From UBA4615 sp964399635 (GTDB lineage Bacteria; Pseudomonadota; Gammaproteobacteria; Burkholderiales; Burkholderiaceae_E), in contig CAYNRU010000022.1 of the NCBI GenBank assembly GCA_964399635.1, positions 1-64,000 of the forward strand: 64,000 bases of DNA, written 5' to 3'. This document shows, piece by piece, positions 49,788 through 58,650 of this stretch (positions within the stretch are counted from its first letter, which is position 1; every line of letters starts with the position of its first letter). The notes beneath the pieces were generated by a model. The model saw only the letters and a program-made list of their open reading frames with translations, made no database searches and was not told the origin of the DNA. A program made the position numbers and the translations under genes.

Positions 49788-50282
49788 TCACTCCGCCGAC
49801 AGGCCGAGATCGGGCGCCGGGCCCGTCACCGCGATGTTCGCCAGGTGCAGCGCCGAATGGACCGTGCCGACGAACACCGGCACGAGCAGCCAGCCGACCG
49901 ACAGCGGCAGCGTCGGCAGCAGCTCGTCCCACTGCTCGGGCATCAGCACCGCGGCCTGCCACGCGACGACGGCCATCAGGCCGAGGCCGAGCAGCGCGGT
50001 GAACCGGTGCAGGCCTCGCTGCAATGAGGCGGGCAGCGCGTTGACCAGCAGGTTGACGCCGATGTGCACGCCACCGCGAACGCCCAGCGGAATGGCCAGG
50101 AACATCGCACAGACGAAGAGCAGGCGCGCGGACTCCTCGGCCCAGTCGATCGAGTCGTTGAAGACGTAGCGGAGCACGACCTGAGCCGTGACGACCGTGA
50201 CCATGCCCCCCATCGCCAGCGCGACCGCGACGCGCGCGAGCGCATCGAGGCCGTCGAGGGTTCGTGCCGCGGCCGCCCGCAT
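49788..50282 (-). CDS. TRAP transporter small permease (DctQ)
   Basis: 164 residues with four membrane helices, the usual DctQ plan. The family motif is TAQVVLRYVFNDSIDWAEES near residues 33-52, with the W-x-E-E pair, then ARLLFVCAMFLAIPLGVRGG. The C-terminal end (LSVGWLLVPVFVGTVHSALH) is the fourth helix. It forms a complex with DctM and is needed for function. It lies seven bases after dctP. Confidence 0.9.
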   Translation of the reverse strand: MRAAAARTLDGLDALARVAVALAMGGMVTVVTAQVVLRYVFNDSIDWAEESARLLFVCAMFLAIPLGVRGGVHIGVNLLVNALPASLQRGLHRFTALLGLGLMAVVAWQAAVLMPEQWDELLPTLPLSVGWLLVPVFVGTVHSALHLANIAVTGPAPDLGLSAE

Positions 50283-50289
50283 CCCCGGC

Positions 50290-51273
50290 TCAGCGCGCTT
50301 TCGCGGTTTCGGCGACCACGCGGTCGACCAGCTCGGGCGACACGCGCTTCTTGACGTTGTCGATGATGCCGGCCGTGAGCTTGCGCATCTCGGCGGTGGT
50401 GGCGGCGGGCACCTCGTCGTACTGCATCCGCGTCTTCAGCGCCTCGAAGGCCTTCGCGTCGAGCTCGACCGCGAGTTTGCGCTGCTGCGCGACCGCGACG
50501 GTCATCGCCTGGCGCACGGCCTGCTGGTACTCGGGCTTGAGCGCCTCGAACTGCTTGCGGTTGGCGACGATTGCGATGAAGTCGAAGAAGTGCGCGCTGT
50601 TCGACAGGTACTTCTGCACTTCGCCATAGCGGTTGGCGTTGATGACCGCGTAGGGGTTCTCCTGGCCGTCGATCACCTTCTGCTCGAGCGCGGAGTAGAG
50701 TTCCTTGGGGTCCATCGCGACCGCGTTGGCGCCGAGCGCGCGGAAGGTCGCCAGGTGCGTCTCGTTCGGCTGCAGGCGGATCTTCAGACCCTTGAGGTCG
50801 GCGACGGTCTTGATCGGGCGCTGGCTGTTGGTGATGTGGCGCGGGCCGAGCTCCATCCAGCCCATCGAGATGAAGCCCTTGTCGCCGAGCCGCTGGTCGA
50901 GCAGCTTGCCGACCTCGCCGTCGACGACCCGGAAGGCCTGCGCGCGCGACTCGAACTGGAAGGGCAGGCTCACCGCCTCGATCTCGGGCACGATGCGGCT
51001 GAGGAACGCACCGCCGACCCAGGTCAGGAACAGCGTGCCCGAACGGACCGCGTCGACGTTCTCTTTCGCGCCGCCGAGCTGCATCGCCGGGAACACGTCG
51101 ACGCCCAGCTGGTTGTTGGTCAGCCTGGCCAGCTCGCTCTTGAACACCTGCTCCATCGCGATGCTGCTCGAATGCTCGGATGCGAAGTTGCCGGCGATGC
51201 GGATCTTGTCCTGCGCGTGTCCTGCGCAGGCGAAGAGCGCGACGACGGCGCCCGCGATGAGTCTGGTGACCAT
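50290..51273 (-). CDS. TRAP transporter solute receptor (DctP)
   Basis: 327 residues from ATG 51273, with AGGGGA eight bases upstream. A Sec signal peptide is present (RLIAGAVVALFACAGHAQ). DctP-family parts are KIRIAGNFASEHSSSIAMEQ, ELARLTNNQLGVDVFPAMQL, GGAKENVDAVRSGTLFLTWV, and DLKGLKIRLQPNETHLATFRALGA with the Arg that binds the ligand carboxylate. The ligand is thus likely an organic acid, perhaps an N-carbamoyl amino acid or hydantoin acid given the hydantoinase in the operon. A divergent gntR lies 65 bases away with a palindrome between. Confidence 0.92.
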   Translation of the reverse strand: MVTRLIAGAVVALFACAGHAQDKIRIAGNFASEHSSSIAMEQVFKSELARLTNNQLGVDVFPAMQLGGAKENVDAVRSGTLFLTWVGGAFLSRIVPEIEAVSLPFQFESRAQAFRVVDGEVGKLLDQRLGDKGFISMGWMELGPRHITNSQRPIKTVADLKGLKIRLQPNETHLATFRALGANAVAMDPKELYSALEQKVIDGQENPYAVINANRYGEVQKYLSNSAHFFDFIAIVANRKQFEALKPEYQQAVRQAMTVAVAQQRKLAVELDAKAFEALKTRMQYDEVPAATTAEMRKLTAGIIDNVKKRVSPELVDRVVAETAKAR

Positions 51274-51319
51274 ACAATTCCCCTTTTGGTTCAACGAGAC
51301 AGACGACAGTCCGACCTGG

Positions 51320-51331
51320 ATTGTCGACAAG
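51320..51331. promoter_or_regulatory. Candidate GntR operator TTGTCGACAA, copy 1
   Basis: TTGTCGACAA at 51321-51330 is a perfect 10-base palindrome between the dctP operon and gntR, eight bases before the gntR start. The same word is found at 53302-53311 before the ABC transporter genes. The position suggests repression of the regulator itself and of the TRAP operon. Confidence 0.65.
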
Positions 51332-51338
51332 ATACTGC

Positions 51339-52085
51339 ATGATGGCCAACAAAAAGACCGGCGGTGCGCGACGAACCGCAGTGCGATCCCCTGCGGTCGA
51401 CAGGCCGCCGGTCAATGCGGCTGTGCGCGAGGCGATCTACGACCGCATCCTGCGCGCGGTGCTCGAGCATCGGCTGCCGCCGGGCACCAAGCTGGTCGAG
51501 GACCGGCTCGCCGAGCTGTTCGAGACCAGCCGGGCGCAGGTGCGCGATGTGCTGGCTCGGCTCGCCAACGAAGGCATCGTGCAGACCTTCCCCAACCGCG
51601 GTGCGTTCATCGCAGCGCCTTCGGTGGCCCAGACCCGTGAGATCTTCGAGGCGAGGCGGCTGATCGAGCCGGCGCTGCTGCGTCGGCTGGTCGCCCGGCG
51701 CGACCCGGCCGCGTCGGCGGCCTTGCGGGCGATCGTCGCCGAGGAGGAGGCGGCACGCGCGCGGCATGACCGGCCGGCGATGGTGCGCCTGTCGGGCGAG
51801 TTCCACATCCGGCTCGCCGAGTGCGCGGGCAACCGCCTGCTCGAACGCTCGATGCGAGAGCTGGCGTCTCTGACCGTGCTGGCCATCTTCCTGTACGACG
51901 CGCCCCATGCGAGCGCCTGCCGCGAGGACGAGCATGCGCTGCTGCTGGCCGCCATCGAGAGCCGCCGCACCGAGCCTGCGGTAACCCTGATGCTCGAACA
52001 CCTCGATCACATCGAGTCCTCGCTCAACCTGTCCCCCCGGCAGGACGCGCCGGTCGATCTCGCCGCGGTGCTCGGGGCCGGCTGA
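51339..52085 (+). CDS. GntR-family regulator, FCD subgroup
   Basis: 248 residues from ATG 51339 (ATG 51342 is equally possible). The winged HTH is at about 25-95 (LRAVLEHRLPPGTKLVEDRL, AELFETSRAQVRDVLARLAN, TFPNRGAFIAAPS). The FCD domain follows with EFHIRLAECAGNRLLERSMR and DEHALLLAAIESR, which carry the metal/ligand residues. It is divergent from the TRAP-racemase-hydantoinase operon. Palindromes in front of itself and between the polyamine-type ABC genes suggest it controls both uptake systems. Confidence 0.9.
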   Translation: MMANKKTGGARRTAVRSPAVDRPPVNAAVREAIYDRILRAVLEHRLPPGTKLVEDRLAELFETSRAQVRDVLARLANEGIVQTFPNRGAFIAAPSVAQTREIFEARRLIEPALLRRLVARRDPAASAALRAIVAEEEAARARHDRPAMVRLSGEFHIRLAECAGNRLLERSMRELASLTVLAIFLYDAPHASACREDEHALLLAAIESRRTEPAVTLMLEHLDHIESSLNLSPRQDAPVDLAAVLGAG

Positions 52086-52121
52086 GCCGCCCCGGAGCCC
52101 GGCGTCCCGGCCGCGCCCGCG

Positions 52122-53168
52122 TCAGACCTTGACCTCCCGGTTGAAGCGGTCGATGTACTCCGCGCGCCGCGGATTGAGCTTGGCCCAGTCCACGCCGTTC
52201 ATCGCCTCCAGCGCCTTCATGTCGGCGGCGTAGGTCTGCAGGCCCTTGCTGAACACCGCCTTGGAGCTGATCGGCGCGACGAAGTAGGGCGCATCGGCCA
52301 TCTTCGACTGGACCTCCGGGCTCAGCGCCGCGTTGATGTAGGCCGCGGCCAAGTCCACGTTCTTGGAGTTCTTGACGATGTGCATCGTGCTCTTGATGTG
52401 GATGTAGCCGGTGTCGGGGCGGGCCAGCGCCACCGGCACGCCCTTGCCCTGCAGGTCGCCGACGTTGTTGTTGTAATGGATCGAGATGTCGATCTGGTCC
52501 TGCTGGAACAAGGTCGCGAGCGAGCCGGGGTTGGCCGCGACCGCGCTCACGTTGGGCAGCAGGCGCTTGACGAACGCGAAGGCGGGCTCGAGGTTCTCCT
52601 CGCTGCCGCCGTTGAGGCGCGCGATGTCCACCATCCAGGCCGACATCAGCGTCGAGCCCATGCCCGCCAGTCCCACGCGGCCCTTGAACTCGGGCTTGAG
52701 CAGGTCGTTCCAGGAGCGCGGCGGGGTCTTGATCTTGTCGGTGTTGTAGGCGATGCCGATGATCTGCCCGGACACGAAGGCGCCCAGGCCGCGCGGGTCG
52801 ATGAACTTCTGCGGCACGTCCTTCATGAACGGCATCTTCTCGACCGGCAGCTTCTCGAAGATGTCGTGCTGCAGGGCGTTCAGATAGGGGCCCTCGTCGA
52901 GGATCACCACGTCGAACGGCGGGTTGGCCTTGGAGGCGACGATCTTGGAGACGGTGTCGACCGCAAGCGACGCGGCGAGGTTGGTCGTGGCGCCCGACGC
53001 CTTCGTGAAGGCCGGCAGCAGGATCTGGCGGTGCGCCGACTCCCAGGCGCCGGGGTAGGTGGTGGCCGAGATCGACTTGGCCTGCGCGATCGACAGCCCG
53101 GAGGCGGAGGCCGCGCCGAGGGCGGCAGCGCCCCTGAGCAGCGAGCGGCGGTTCGTGGACACGGCCAT
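52122..53168 (-). CDS. ABC transporter solute receptor, polyamine/Fe3+ type (PotD/AfuA-like)
   Basis: 348 residues with a twin-arginine signal peptide (NRRSLLRGAAALGAASASGL, cleavage after AQA). The type-2 periplasmic binding fold is seen in ESAHRQILLPAFTKASGATT, VDTVSKIVASKANPPFDVVI, GQIIGIAYNTDKIKTPPRSW, NDLLKPEFKGRVGLAGMGST and a tail KLNPRRAEYIDRFNREVKV. It faces away from the ATPase-permease-permease genes at 53445-56299, so the carrier is encoded divergently. The ligand is probably a cationic or amide compound; the exact one is unknown. Confidence 0.9.
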   Translation of the reverse strand: MAVSTNRRSLLRGAAALGAASASGLSIAQAKSISATTYPGAWESAHRQILLPAFTKASGATTNLAASLAVDTVSKIVASKANPPFDVVILDEGPYLNALQHDIFEKLPVEKMPFMKDVPQKFIDPRGLGAFVSGQIIGIAYNTDKIKTPPRSWNDLLKPEFKGRVGLAGMGSTLMSAWMVDIARLNGGSEENLEPAFAFVKRLLPNVSAVAANPGSLATLFQQDQIDISIHYNNNVGDLQGKGVPVALARPDTGYIHIKSTMHIVKNSKNVDLAAAYINAALSPEVQSKMADAPYFVAPISSKAVFSKGLQTYAADMKALEAMNGVDWAKLNPRRAEYIDRFNREVKV

Positions 53169-53300
53169 GGTCTGATCCTCTTGATCGTTGGGTGTGGGCC
53201 TGTCTGCAATCTGCGTGCCATCGCGCGGTGCCCGGTCGCCGGGTCGTTTGCTGCACCGTGCTGGTTCATCCTGCCCCATCTGTACGCATCTTTGAGTGGG

Positions 53301-53312
53301 ATTGTCGACAAT
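53301..53312. promoter_or_regulatory. Candidate GntR operator ATTGTCGACAAT, copy 2
   Basis: A perfect 12-base palindrome in the middle of the 276-base gap between the ABC receptor gene (start 53168) and the ABC ATPase gene (start 53445), 133 bases from each. It contains the same TTGTCGACAA as the site before gntR at 51321. Confidence 0.65.
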
Positions 53313-53444
53313 TTGGTGCTCCGCGGTCGGCACCGATAGCGTGCAGCACCCCGGCGGCGCGTCCGGGGGCGTGGCACGCTTCTTGATGGGGATAGCCGTC
53401 TGCGGGGCGTCCCGGCCGTCGCGGACCCTCCCTCGCGCCGTCCG

Positions 53445-54569
53445 ATGCCCCCCGAACTCGCAGCCCCCGAGCTCGCCGACCCCGACCGCCCCGCCGGCAC
53501 CCGCGGCGTCGAGGTCCGCCTCGACGCGATCCGCCACCGCTATGGCGACGCGTACGCGGTCGACGACGTGGCGCTGCGGATCGGCGCGGGCGAGCTTGTT
53601 GCGCTGCTCGGGCCGAGCGGCTGCGGCAAGACCACGCTGCTGCGGATCGTTGCGGGGCTGCTCAGGCAATCCTCGGGCACGGTGCGCATCGGCACCGACG
53701 TGGTCGATGCGCTGCCCACCAACGAGCGCGGCGCCGGCATCGTGTTCCAGAGCTACGCGCTGTTCCCCCACATGACGGTCGCGGCCAACGTCGGCTACGG
53801 CCTGCGGGCGCGCGGCACGCCCGCCGCGCAGTGCGCGCGCACGGTCGAGCGGATGCTGGCGATGGTCCGGATGTCGGACTTCGGCGGGCGCTACCCGCGC
53901 GAGCTGTCCGGCGGCCAGCAGCAGCGCGTGGCGCTCGCCCGCACGCTCGCCGTCGAGCCCCGCGTGCTGCTGCTCGACGAACCCTTCGCCGCGCTCGACA
54001 AGAACCTGCGGCTCGACATGCAGATCGAGATCCGCCGAATCCAGCGCGAGCTCGGTGTCACCACGGTGCTGGTCACCCACGACCAGGAAGAGGCGATGTC
54101 GATGGCCGACCGGATCGCGGTGATGAACGCCGGCCGCGTCGAGCAGTTCGACACGCCCGAGGCGATCTACGACAGCCCGGCCACGCTGTTCGTCGCGACC
54201 TTCATCGGCACGGCCAACCTGCTGCCCGGGCAGCTCGTGCGCGACGGCGCCGCATGGGCCGTCGAGACCGGCGAGGGCGGCCGGCTCGCGCTCGCGCACG
54301 CCGCGCCCTGCTCGCGCGAGGGGGCGGTGGTGGTAGCCGCCCGCCCCGAGCACCTGTCGATCGGCGCGCCGGCACCCGGCGCGCTGCCGGCGAGCATCGG
54401 CATGGTGCTGCCGCTCGGGCCCTCGGTGGTGGTCGAGATGACGCTCGCCGGCGGCCAGCCGATCAAGGTCACGCTGCCGCGCACCGCCGGGATGCCGCGC
54501 TTCGCGAGCGGGGAGCGGGTCGGCGTCACGCTGCGCCCGGGCTCGCCCGCCGGGGTGTTCGCACGATGA
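53445..54569 (+). CDS. ABC transporter ATPase, PotA-like
   Basis: 374 residues. The nucleotide-binding domain has Walker A GPSGCGKT at 56-63, the Q-loop in FQSYALFPHMTV, the signature LSGGQQQRVALARTL, and Walker B VLLLDEPFAALDK with the H-loop THDQEEAMSMADR. A C-terminal TOBE domain of about 110 residues (VVAARPEHLSI, VTLRPGSPAGVF) is typical for PotA/AfuC/UgpC ATPases. It is followed by two permease genes. ATP hydrolysis drives import of the ligand brought by the divergent receptor. Confidence 0.94.
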   Translation: MPPELAAPELADPDRPAGTRGVEVRLDAIRHRYGDAYAVDDVALRIGAGELVALLGPSGCGKTTLLRIVAGLLRQSSGTVRIGTDVVDALPTNERGAGIVFQSYALFPHMTVAANVGYGLRARGTPAAQCARTVERMLAMVRMSDFGGRYPRELSGGQQQRVALARTLAVEPRVLLLDEPFAALDKNLRLDMQIEIRRIQRELGVTTVLVTHDQEEAMSMADRIAVMNAGRVEQFDTPEAIYDSPATLFVATFIGTANLLPGQLVRDGAAWAVETGEGGRLALAHAAPCSREGAVVVAARPEHLSIGAPAPGALPASIGMVLPLGPSVVVEMTLAGGQPIKVTLPRTAGMPRFASGERVGVTLRPGSPAGVFAR

Positions 54570-54597
54570 TCGGCCGCGGTCCGCACGGGGGCCTGCG

Positions 54598-55473
54598 TTG
54601 AGCGCGGCGGCTGCCGGCCCTGCCGTGCCGTCGGTCGCGGCCGGCTCGCCGGCGGCGCTCGCGCTGCCGCTCGGGCTCTTCTTTGCGGTCTTCGTGGTGA
54701 TGCCGCTGCTGCTGCTCGGTTATGTGAGCCTGCGCGCCGACGCCAGCCTCGCCACCTGGGGCATCAACCAGTACGCCAAGTTCCTGACCGACAGCTTCAA
54801 CCTCGCGGTGCTGGGCAACACGCTCTGGCTGGCGCTGAAGGTGACGGTGCTCGCGCTGCTGATCGGCTATCCGCTCGCCTGGTCCTACACGCAGGCCTCG
54901 CCGCGGTGGCAGCGCGTGCTGATGCTGCTGATCGTGCTGCCGCTCCTCACCAGCGCGGTGGTGCGCACCTTCGCCTGGGTGGTGATCCTCGGGCGCCAGG
55001 GCATCGTCAACAACCTGCTGGTGTCGTGGGGCTGGGTGGACGCGCCGATCAAGCTGCTCTACACGCCCGGGGCGGTCACCGTCGCGCTCGCGCAGATCGA
55101 GCTGCCGCTGATGGTGCTGCCGCTGATCACGGCGCTGGGCAACGTGGACCCGGCGCTGCGCCAGGCGTCTCTGTCGCTCGGCGCCGGCCGCTGGCGGACC
55201 TTCTTCCTGGTGACGCTGCCGCTGTCGATGCCGGGCCTGCTGGCGGGCTGCCTGCTGGTGTTCGCCTCGAGCGCGAGCGCCTTCGTCACGCAGACGCTGG
55301 TGGGCGGCGGCCAGCAGATGTTCATGCCCTTCTACATGTACCAGCAGGCGATCCAGGCCAACGACTACCCGTTCGCCGCGACGATCGCGGTCGTGCTGCT
55401 GGTGTCGGTGCTCGCCGTGGTCACCGCGGTCAACCTGCTCGCGCGCCGCAGCCGCGGTTTCGTCCATGGCTGA
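54598..55473 (+). CDS. ABC transporter permease, PotB-like
   Basis: 291 residues from TTG 54598, 28 bases after the ATPase gene. Six membrane helices with the EAA-like loop ALGNVDPALRQASLSLGAGR and WRTFFLVTLPLSMPGLLAG, as in spermidine/putrescine and Fe3+ type permeases. The start region (PALALPLGLFFAVFVVMPLL, LLGYVSLRADASLATWGINQ) is also of PotB form. The 3' end overlaps the next permease start (ATG 55466) within an 18-base inverted repeat. Confidence 0.9.
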   Translation: MSAAAAGPAVPSVAAGSPAALALPLGLFFAVFVVMPLLLLGYVSLRADASLATWGINQYAKFLTDSFNLAVLGNTLWLALKVTVLALLIGYPLAWSYTQASPRWQRVLMLLIVLPLLTSAVVRTFAWVVILGRQGIVNNLLVSWGWVDAPIKLLYTPGAVTVALAQIELPLMVLPLITALGNVDPALRQASLSLGAGRWRTFFLVTLPLSMPGLLAGCLLVFASSASAFVTQTLVGGGQQMFMPFYMYQQAIQANDYPFAATIAVVLLVSVLAVVTAVNLLARRSRGFVHG

Positions 55474-55508
55474 GCGCATCGCCGCCGAGTCGATGCGCTC
55501 AGCCATGG
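55464..55508 (+). repeat. Perfect 18-base inverted repeat at the potB/potC junction
   Basis: CCATGGCTGAGCGCATCG at 55464-55481 and its exact reverse complement CGATGCGCTCAGCCATGG at 55491-55508, with a 9-base loop. The stem contains the stop of the upstream permease gene and three possible starts of the downstream one (55466, 55493, 55505). In mRNA the hairpin would hide them all. Confidence 0.85.
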
Positions 55509-56299
55509 AGCGCCGCTCGTTCACGCTGACGGTCGGGCTGCTCACCGCGCTGTCGATCGGCTTGCTGATGGCGCCCACCGTGATCGTGCTGATCACCTCG
55601 TTCACCAGCGGCTTCTCGCTGAAGTTCCCACCGCCCGGATGGTCGTGGCGGTGGTACGCGGCGCTGTGGACGGAGTCGCCCGAGATCCTCGGCGCCTTCG
55701 TGCTGTCGCTGAAGGTCGCCGCGATCGCGACCAGCGTCTCGATCGTGCTGGCCGTGGCCGCCGCGCTCGCGATAGCGCGTCGTCGCGAGCCCTGGGCGCG
55801 GCTGGTGGAGTCGCTGTTCCTGTCGCCGCTGATGCTGCCCACGCTCGCGCTGGGCCTGGCGCTGCTGATGCTGTTCAACCTCGCCGGCACCGGCCTGTCG
55901 TTCTGGACCCTGGTGATCGGCCACGTGGCGATCACCGCGCCCTACGTGTTCCGGACCACCTGCGCGAGCCTCGTGCAGCTCGACCCGAGCCTGCTCGAGA
56001 GCGCCCGCAGCCTGGGTGCGTCGCCGCGCTACGCGTTCTCGACGGTGACGCTGCCGCTGATCCGGCCGGGCGTGCTCGCCGGCGCGTTCATCGGCTTCAT
56101 GTACTCGTTCGACAACGTCGCGGTGTCGCTGTTCCTGTCGGACGCGCGCAGCGAGGTGCTGCCCATCCGCATGTGGCACATCATCGAGTCGAACCTCGAC
56201 GTGCGGGCGGCTGCGGTGTCGGGCGTGCTGGTGGCGGCGACGCTGCTGCTGATGATCGTGATGGAGCGGGTGGCGGGCGTCTCCCGCCACCTGCGGTGA
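55466..56299 (+). CDS. ABC transporter permease, PotC-like
   Basis: 277 residues from ATG 55466. ATG 55493 or 55505 would give 268 or 264; the family alignment (MERRSFTLTVGLLTALSIGL) favours the last. Six helices with the EAA-like loop QLDPSLLESARSLGASPRYA and FSTVTLPLIRPGVLAGAFIG. It pairs with the upstream permease. No ribosome site stands before any of the candidate starts, and all lie in the perfect hairpin at the gene junction, so translation is presumably coupled to the upstream gene, whose ribosomes would open the hairpin. Confidence 0.88.
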   Translation: MAERIAAESMRSAMERRSFTLTVGLLTALSIGLLMAPTVIVLITSFTSGFSLKFPPPGWSWRWYAALWTESPEILGAFVLSLKVAAIATSVSIVLAVAAALAIARRREPWARLVESLFLSPLMLPTLALGLALLMLFNLAGTGLSFWTLVIGHVAITAPYVFRTTCASLVQLDPSLLESARSLGASPRYAFSTVTLPLIRPGVLAGAFIGFMYSFDNVAVSLFLSDARSEVLPIRMWHIIESNLDVRAAAVSGVLVAATLLLMIVMERVAGVSRHLR

Positions 56300-56388
56300 C
56301 CGGCGCCGCGATGAGCCCGTCGATGCCGCTGCCCTCCTCGCCCACGAGGCGGCCCCGCGGCCGCGCGCTCGTGCGCCCGGTAGCGGCC

Positions 56389-56913
56389 TCAGCCCGCCGG
56401 CGGCGCGACCTGGTCGCCCCCCCAGCGCAGGCGCAGCGCGAGGTACTCGTCCTGCAGCACGCCCTCGGCCAGCTCGGGGTGCCAGCCGGTCATCGCGCAG
56501 AACGGCTCGACCGCGTAGGCGCCGAGGTCGGTGCGGCGCAAGGTGGCGTGGCGCAGCGCCAGCACGACGCGCCCGATGCCAGCGAGCTTCATCGCGCCCG
56601 CGCACATCGGGCAGGGTTCCATCGTGCCGTAGAGCGTCGCGCCCGCGGTGGCGCCCGGGCCGTGGGCCGCGAACGCGCGGCGGATCGCCTCGGTCTCGGC
56701 ATGCTCGGTGACGTCGCCCCGCGTGACCTGCCGGTTCTGGCCGACCGCGAGCAGCCGGCCGTCGCGCACCAGCACCGAGCCGGTCGGCCAGTCGCCGCGG
56801 GCGTAGGCGTCGCGCGCCTCGGCGATCGCGAGCCGCATCCAGTGGCGGTCGATCCCCGCGGGGTCGTTGGCGTCGGGCGGGCCGGACGGGTCGGTCGGGG
56901 TCGGGTCGGTCAT
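56389..56913 (-). CDS. Nucleoside/guanine deaminase-like zinc enzyme
   Basis: 174 residues. Cytidine-deaminase fold with the zinc and catalytic motif HAE at 71-73 (VTEHAETEAIRRAF) and PCPMC at 100-104 (TMEPCPMCAGAMKL). The WMRLAIAEARDAYARGDWPT start and the C-terminal helix are of guanine-deaminase (GuaD)/TadA type; the deaminated base cannot be told. It fits a pathway that removes amino groups from a purine- or pyrimidine-like ring before hydrolysis. It is divergent from the amidohydrolase gene at 57045, with about 130 bases between. Confidence 0.85.
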   Translation of the reverse strand: MTDPTPTDPSGPPDANDPAGIDRHWMRLAIAEARDAYARGDWPTGSVLVRDGRLLAVGQNRQVTRGDVTEHAETEAIRRAFAAHGPGATAGATLYGTMEPCPMCAGAMKLAGIGRVVLALRHATLRRTDLGAYAVEPFCAMTGWHPELAEGVLQDEYLALRLRWGGDQVAPPAG

Positions 56914-57004
56914 GGCGCGGGCCTCGTGGGGGGCGCGGTGGCCGCGGGCGGCGGGGCCGGCGGGCGCGTGGCGGAAACGGTTGCGGGACAGGGTACGGGA
57001 ACCA

Positions 57005-57028
57005 GCCGACGCACGTCGGCCCTACAGT
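57005..57028. promoter_or_regulatory. Inverted repeat and -10-like box before the amidohydrolase gene
   Basis: GCCGAC at 57005-57010 and GTCGGC at 57015-57020 with a 4-base gap, next to TACAGT at 57023-57028, 17 bases before the start at 57045. This could be an operator overlapping the promoter between the divergent deaminase and amidohydrolase genes; it does not match the palindromes of either GntR. Confidence 0.35.
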
Positions 57029-57044
57029 GTGCGGAGCTTCTACG

Positions 57045-58577
57045 ATGAACGCCAGGAAGACGGTGCTGCGGGGCGCGACCGCGCTGCTCGGCGACGACCA
57101 CGCACACCAGGCGCAGCCGCTCGACGTGCTGGTCCAGGGCCGGCTGATCGCCGCGATCGCGCCGGCGGGCAGCATCGCCGACGCCGACGAGGTGATCGAT
57201 CTGTCGCGGCGCCTGCTCGTGCCCGGGCTGGTCAACGGGCACCAGCATTCGCAGGAGCACTTCCAGCGGGGGCGCGCCGAGAACCTGCCGCTCGAGCTGT
57301 GGATGCACCTGGTGCGCACCCGCATCCCGGTGCCGCTCACGCCGCGCCAGGTCTATCTGCGCACGATGATCGGCGCGATCGAGTGCCTGCGTACCGGGTG
57401 CACGACGGTGGTCGACGACATGGCGCTCGGAGCGTCGATCGACCGTGAGCGCATCGATGCGGCGCTGCAGGCTTACGAGGACGCCGGCATCCGCGCGCTG
57501 ATGGGGTTCGCGATGATGGACCGCCCGATCGTGGACAACTTCCCGTTCGTGGAGGATCTGGTGCCGCCGGCGCTCGCCGCCGAGCTGCGCGCGGCGCCCC
57601 GCCCCGGATCCGCCGAGTACCTCGCGCTGGTGCGCGAGCTGACCCGCGACCGGCATCCGCGGCAGCAGCGGGTCGGCATGCTGGTGTCGGCCTCGGCGCC
57701 GCAGCGCTGCACCGCAGCCTTCCTGATGCAGGTGCGCGCGCTGGCCGACGACCTAGCGCTGCCGGTGATCACGCACGTCCAGGAGACCCGGATGCAGGTG
57801 GTCACCGGGCAGCTGTTCTACGGCTGCCCGATCGTCGAGCACCTCGACCGGATCGGCTTCCTCAAGCCCGCCACCAGCCTCGTGCACGCGGTGTGGCTGA
57901 ACCCGCGCGAGATCGACGCGCTCGCGCGCAGCGGGGCCACCGCGCAGCACAACCCCTGGAGCAACCTGCTGCTGGCCTCGGGCGTGCAACCGGTACGCGA
58001 GCTCCTGGAGGCGGGCGTCAACGTCAGCCTGGGCTCCGACGGCTCGTGCTCCACGGTGACGGTCAACATGCTCAACGTGCTGGGCAGCGCCGCGGCCGTG
58101 TCCAAGCTGCGCGGCGACGAGCCCTCGCGGTGGCTGTCGGCGCGCGAGGCGCTGCACGCGGGTACGCTCGCGGGCGGCCGCGCCCTCGGGTTCGGCGACG
58201 CGCTGGGCGCGATCCGTGTCGGCGCGATCGCCGACCTGGTCGGCTACCGCCTCGACACCGTCACCTTCACGCCGCTGAACGACCCGGTGCGCCAACTGGT
58301 CTACGCCGAGCGCGGCGCGGGCCTCGACTTCTCGATGGTCGACGGCCGGGTGACGATGCAGGGCGCACGCCTGCAGTGCATCGACGAGGCCGCGATCCTC
58401 GCCGAGATCGCCGCCGAGTTCGAGGGTCTGGCCGCGCGCTACGACGCGGCCGAGGCCTCGGTCGCGCCGATCCTGGAGGCGGTCGAGCGCATCTACCGGC
58501 GCGCGCTCGCAGTCCCGATCGCCCCCGACACCTACGCGGCGCGGCTGCCCGACGCCGCGACCGGGCCTCGGCCCTGA
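57045..58577 (+). CDS. Amidohydrolase (8-oxoguanine deaminase/TRZ-like)
   Basis: 510 residues from ATG 57045. The TIM barrel has H66/H68 (VNGHQHSQEHFQRG), further His in PVITHVQETR and LVHAVWLNPREID, and the Asp in SLGSDGSCSTVTVN. It belongs to the mononuclear amidohydrolase branch of triazine hydrolases and guanine or 8-oxoguanine deaminases, and is longer than the two paralogues at 42964 and 61016 with clearly different motifs. It is first in line before the polar-amino-acid-type ABC genes. The exact reaction is unknown. Confidence 0.85.
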   Translation: MNARKTVLRGATALLGDDHAHQAQPLDVLVQGRLIAAIAPAGSIADADEVIDLSRRLLVPGLVNGHQHSQEHFQRGRAENLPLELWMHLVRTRIPVPLTPRQVYLRTMIGAIECLRTGCTTVVDDMALGASIDRERIDAALQAYEDAGIRALMGFAMMDRPIVDNFPFVEDLVPPALAAELRAAPRPGSAEYLALVRELTRDRHPRQQRVGMLVSASAPQRCTAAFLMQVRALADDLALPVITHVQETRMQVVTGQLFYGCPIVEHLDRIGFLKPATSLVHAVWLNPREIDALARSGATAQHNPWSNLLLASGVQPVRELLEAGVNVSLGSDGSCSTVTVNMLNVLGSAAAVSKLRGDEPSRWLSAREALHAGTLAGGRALGFGDALGAIRVGAIADLVGYRLDTVTFTPLNDPVRQLVYAERGAGLDFSMVDGRVTMQGARLQCIDEAAILAEIAAEFEGLAARYDAAEASVAPILEAVERIYRRALAVPIAPDTYAARLPDAATGPRP

Positions 58578-58650
58578 GCGGCCCCGGCCTCCCGACACCT
58601 TTCGCCACCGCCCGTCCCACACCACCCTCCCCATCCCCAGGAGCCCGACC

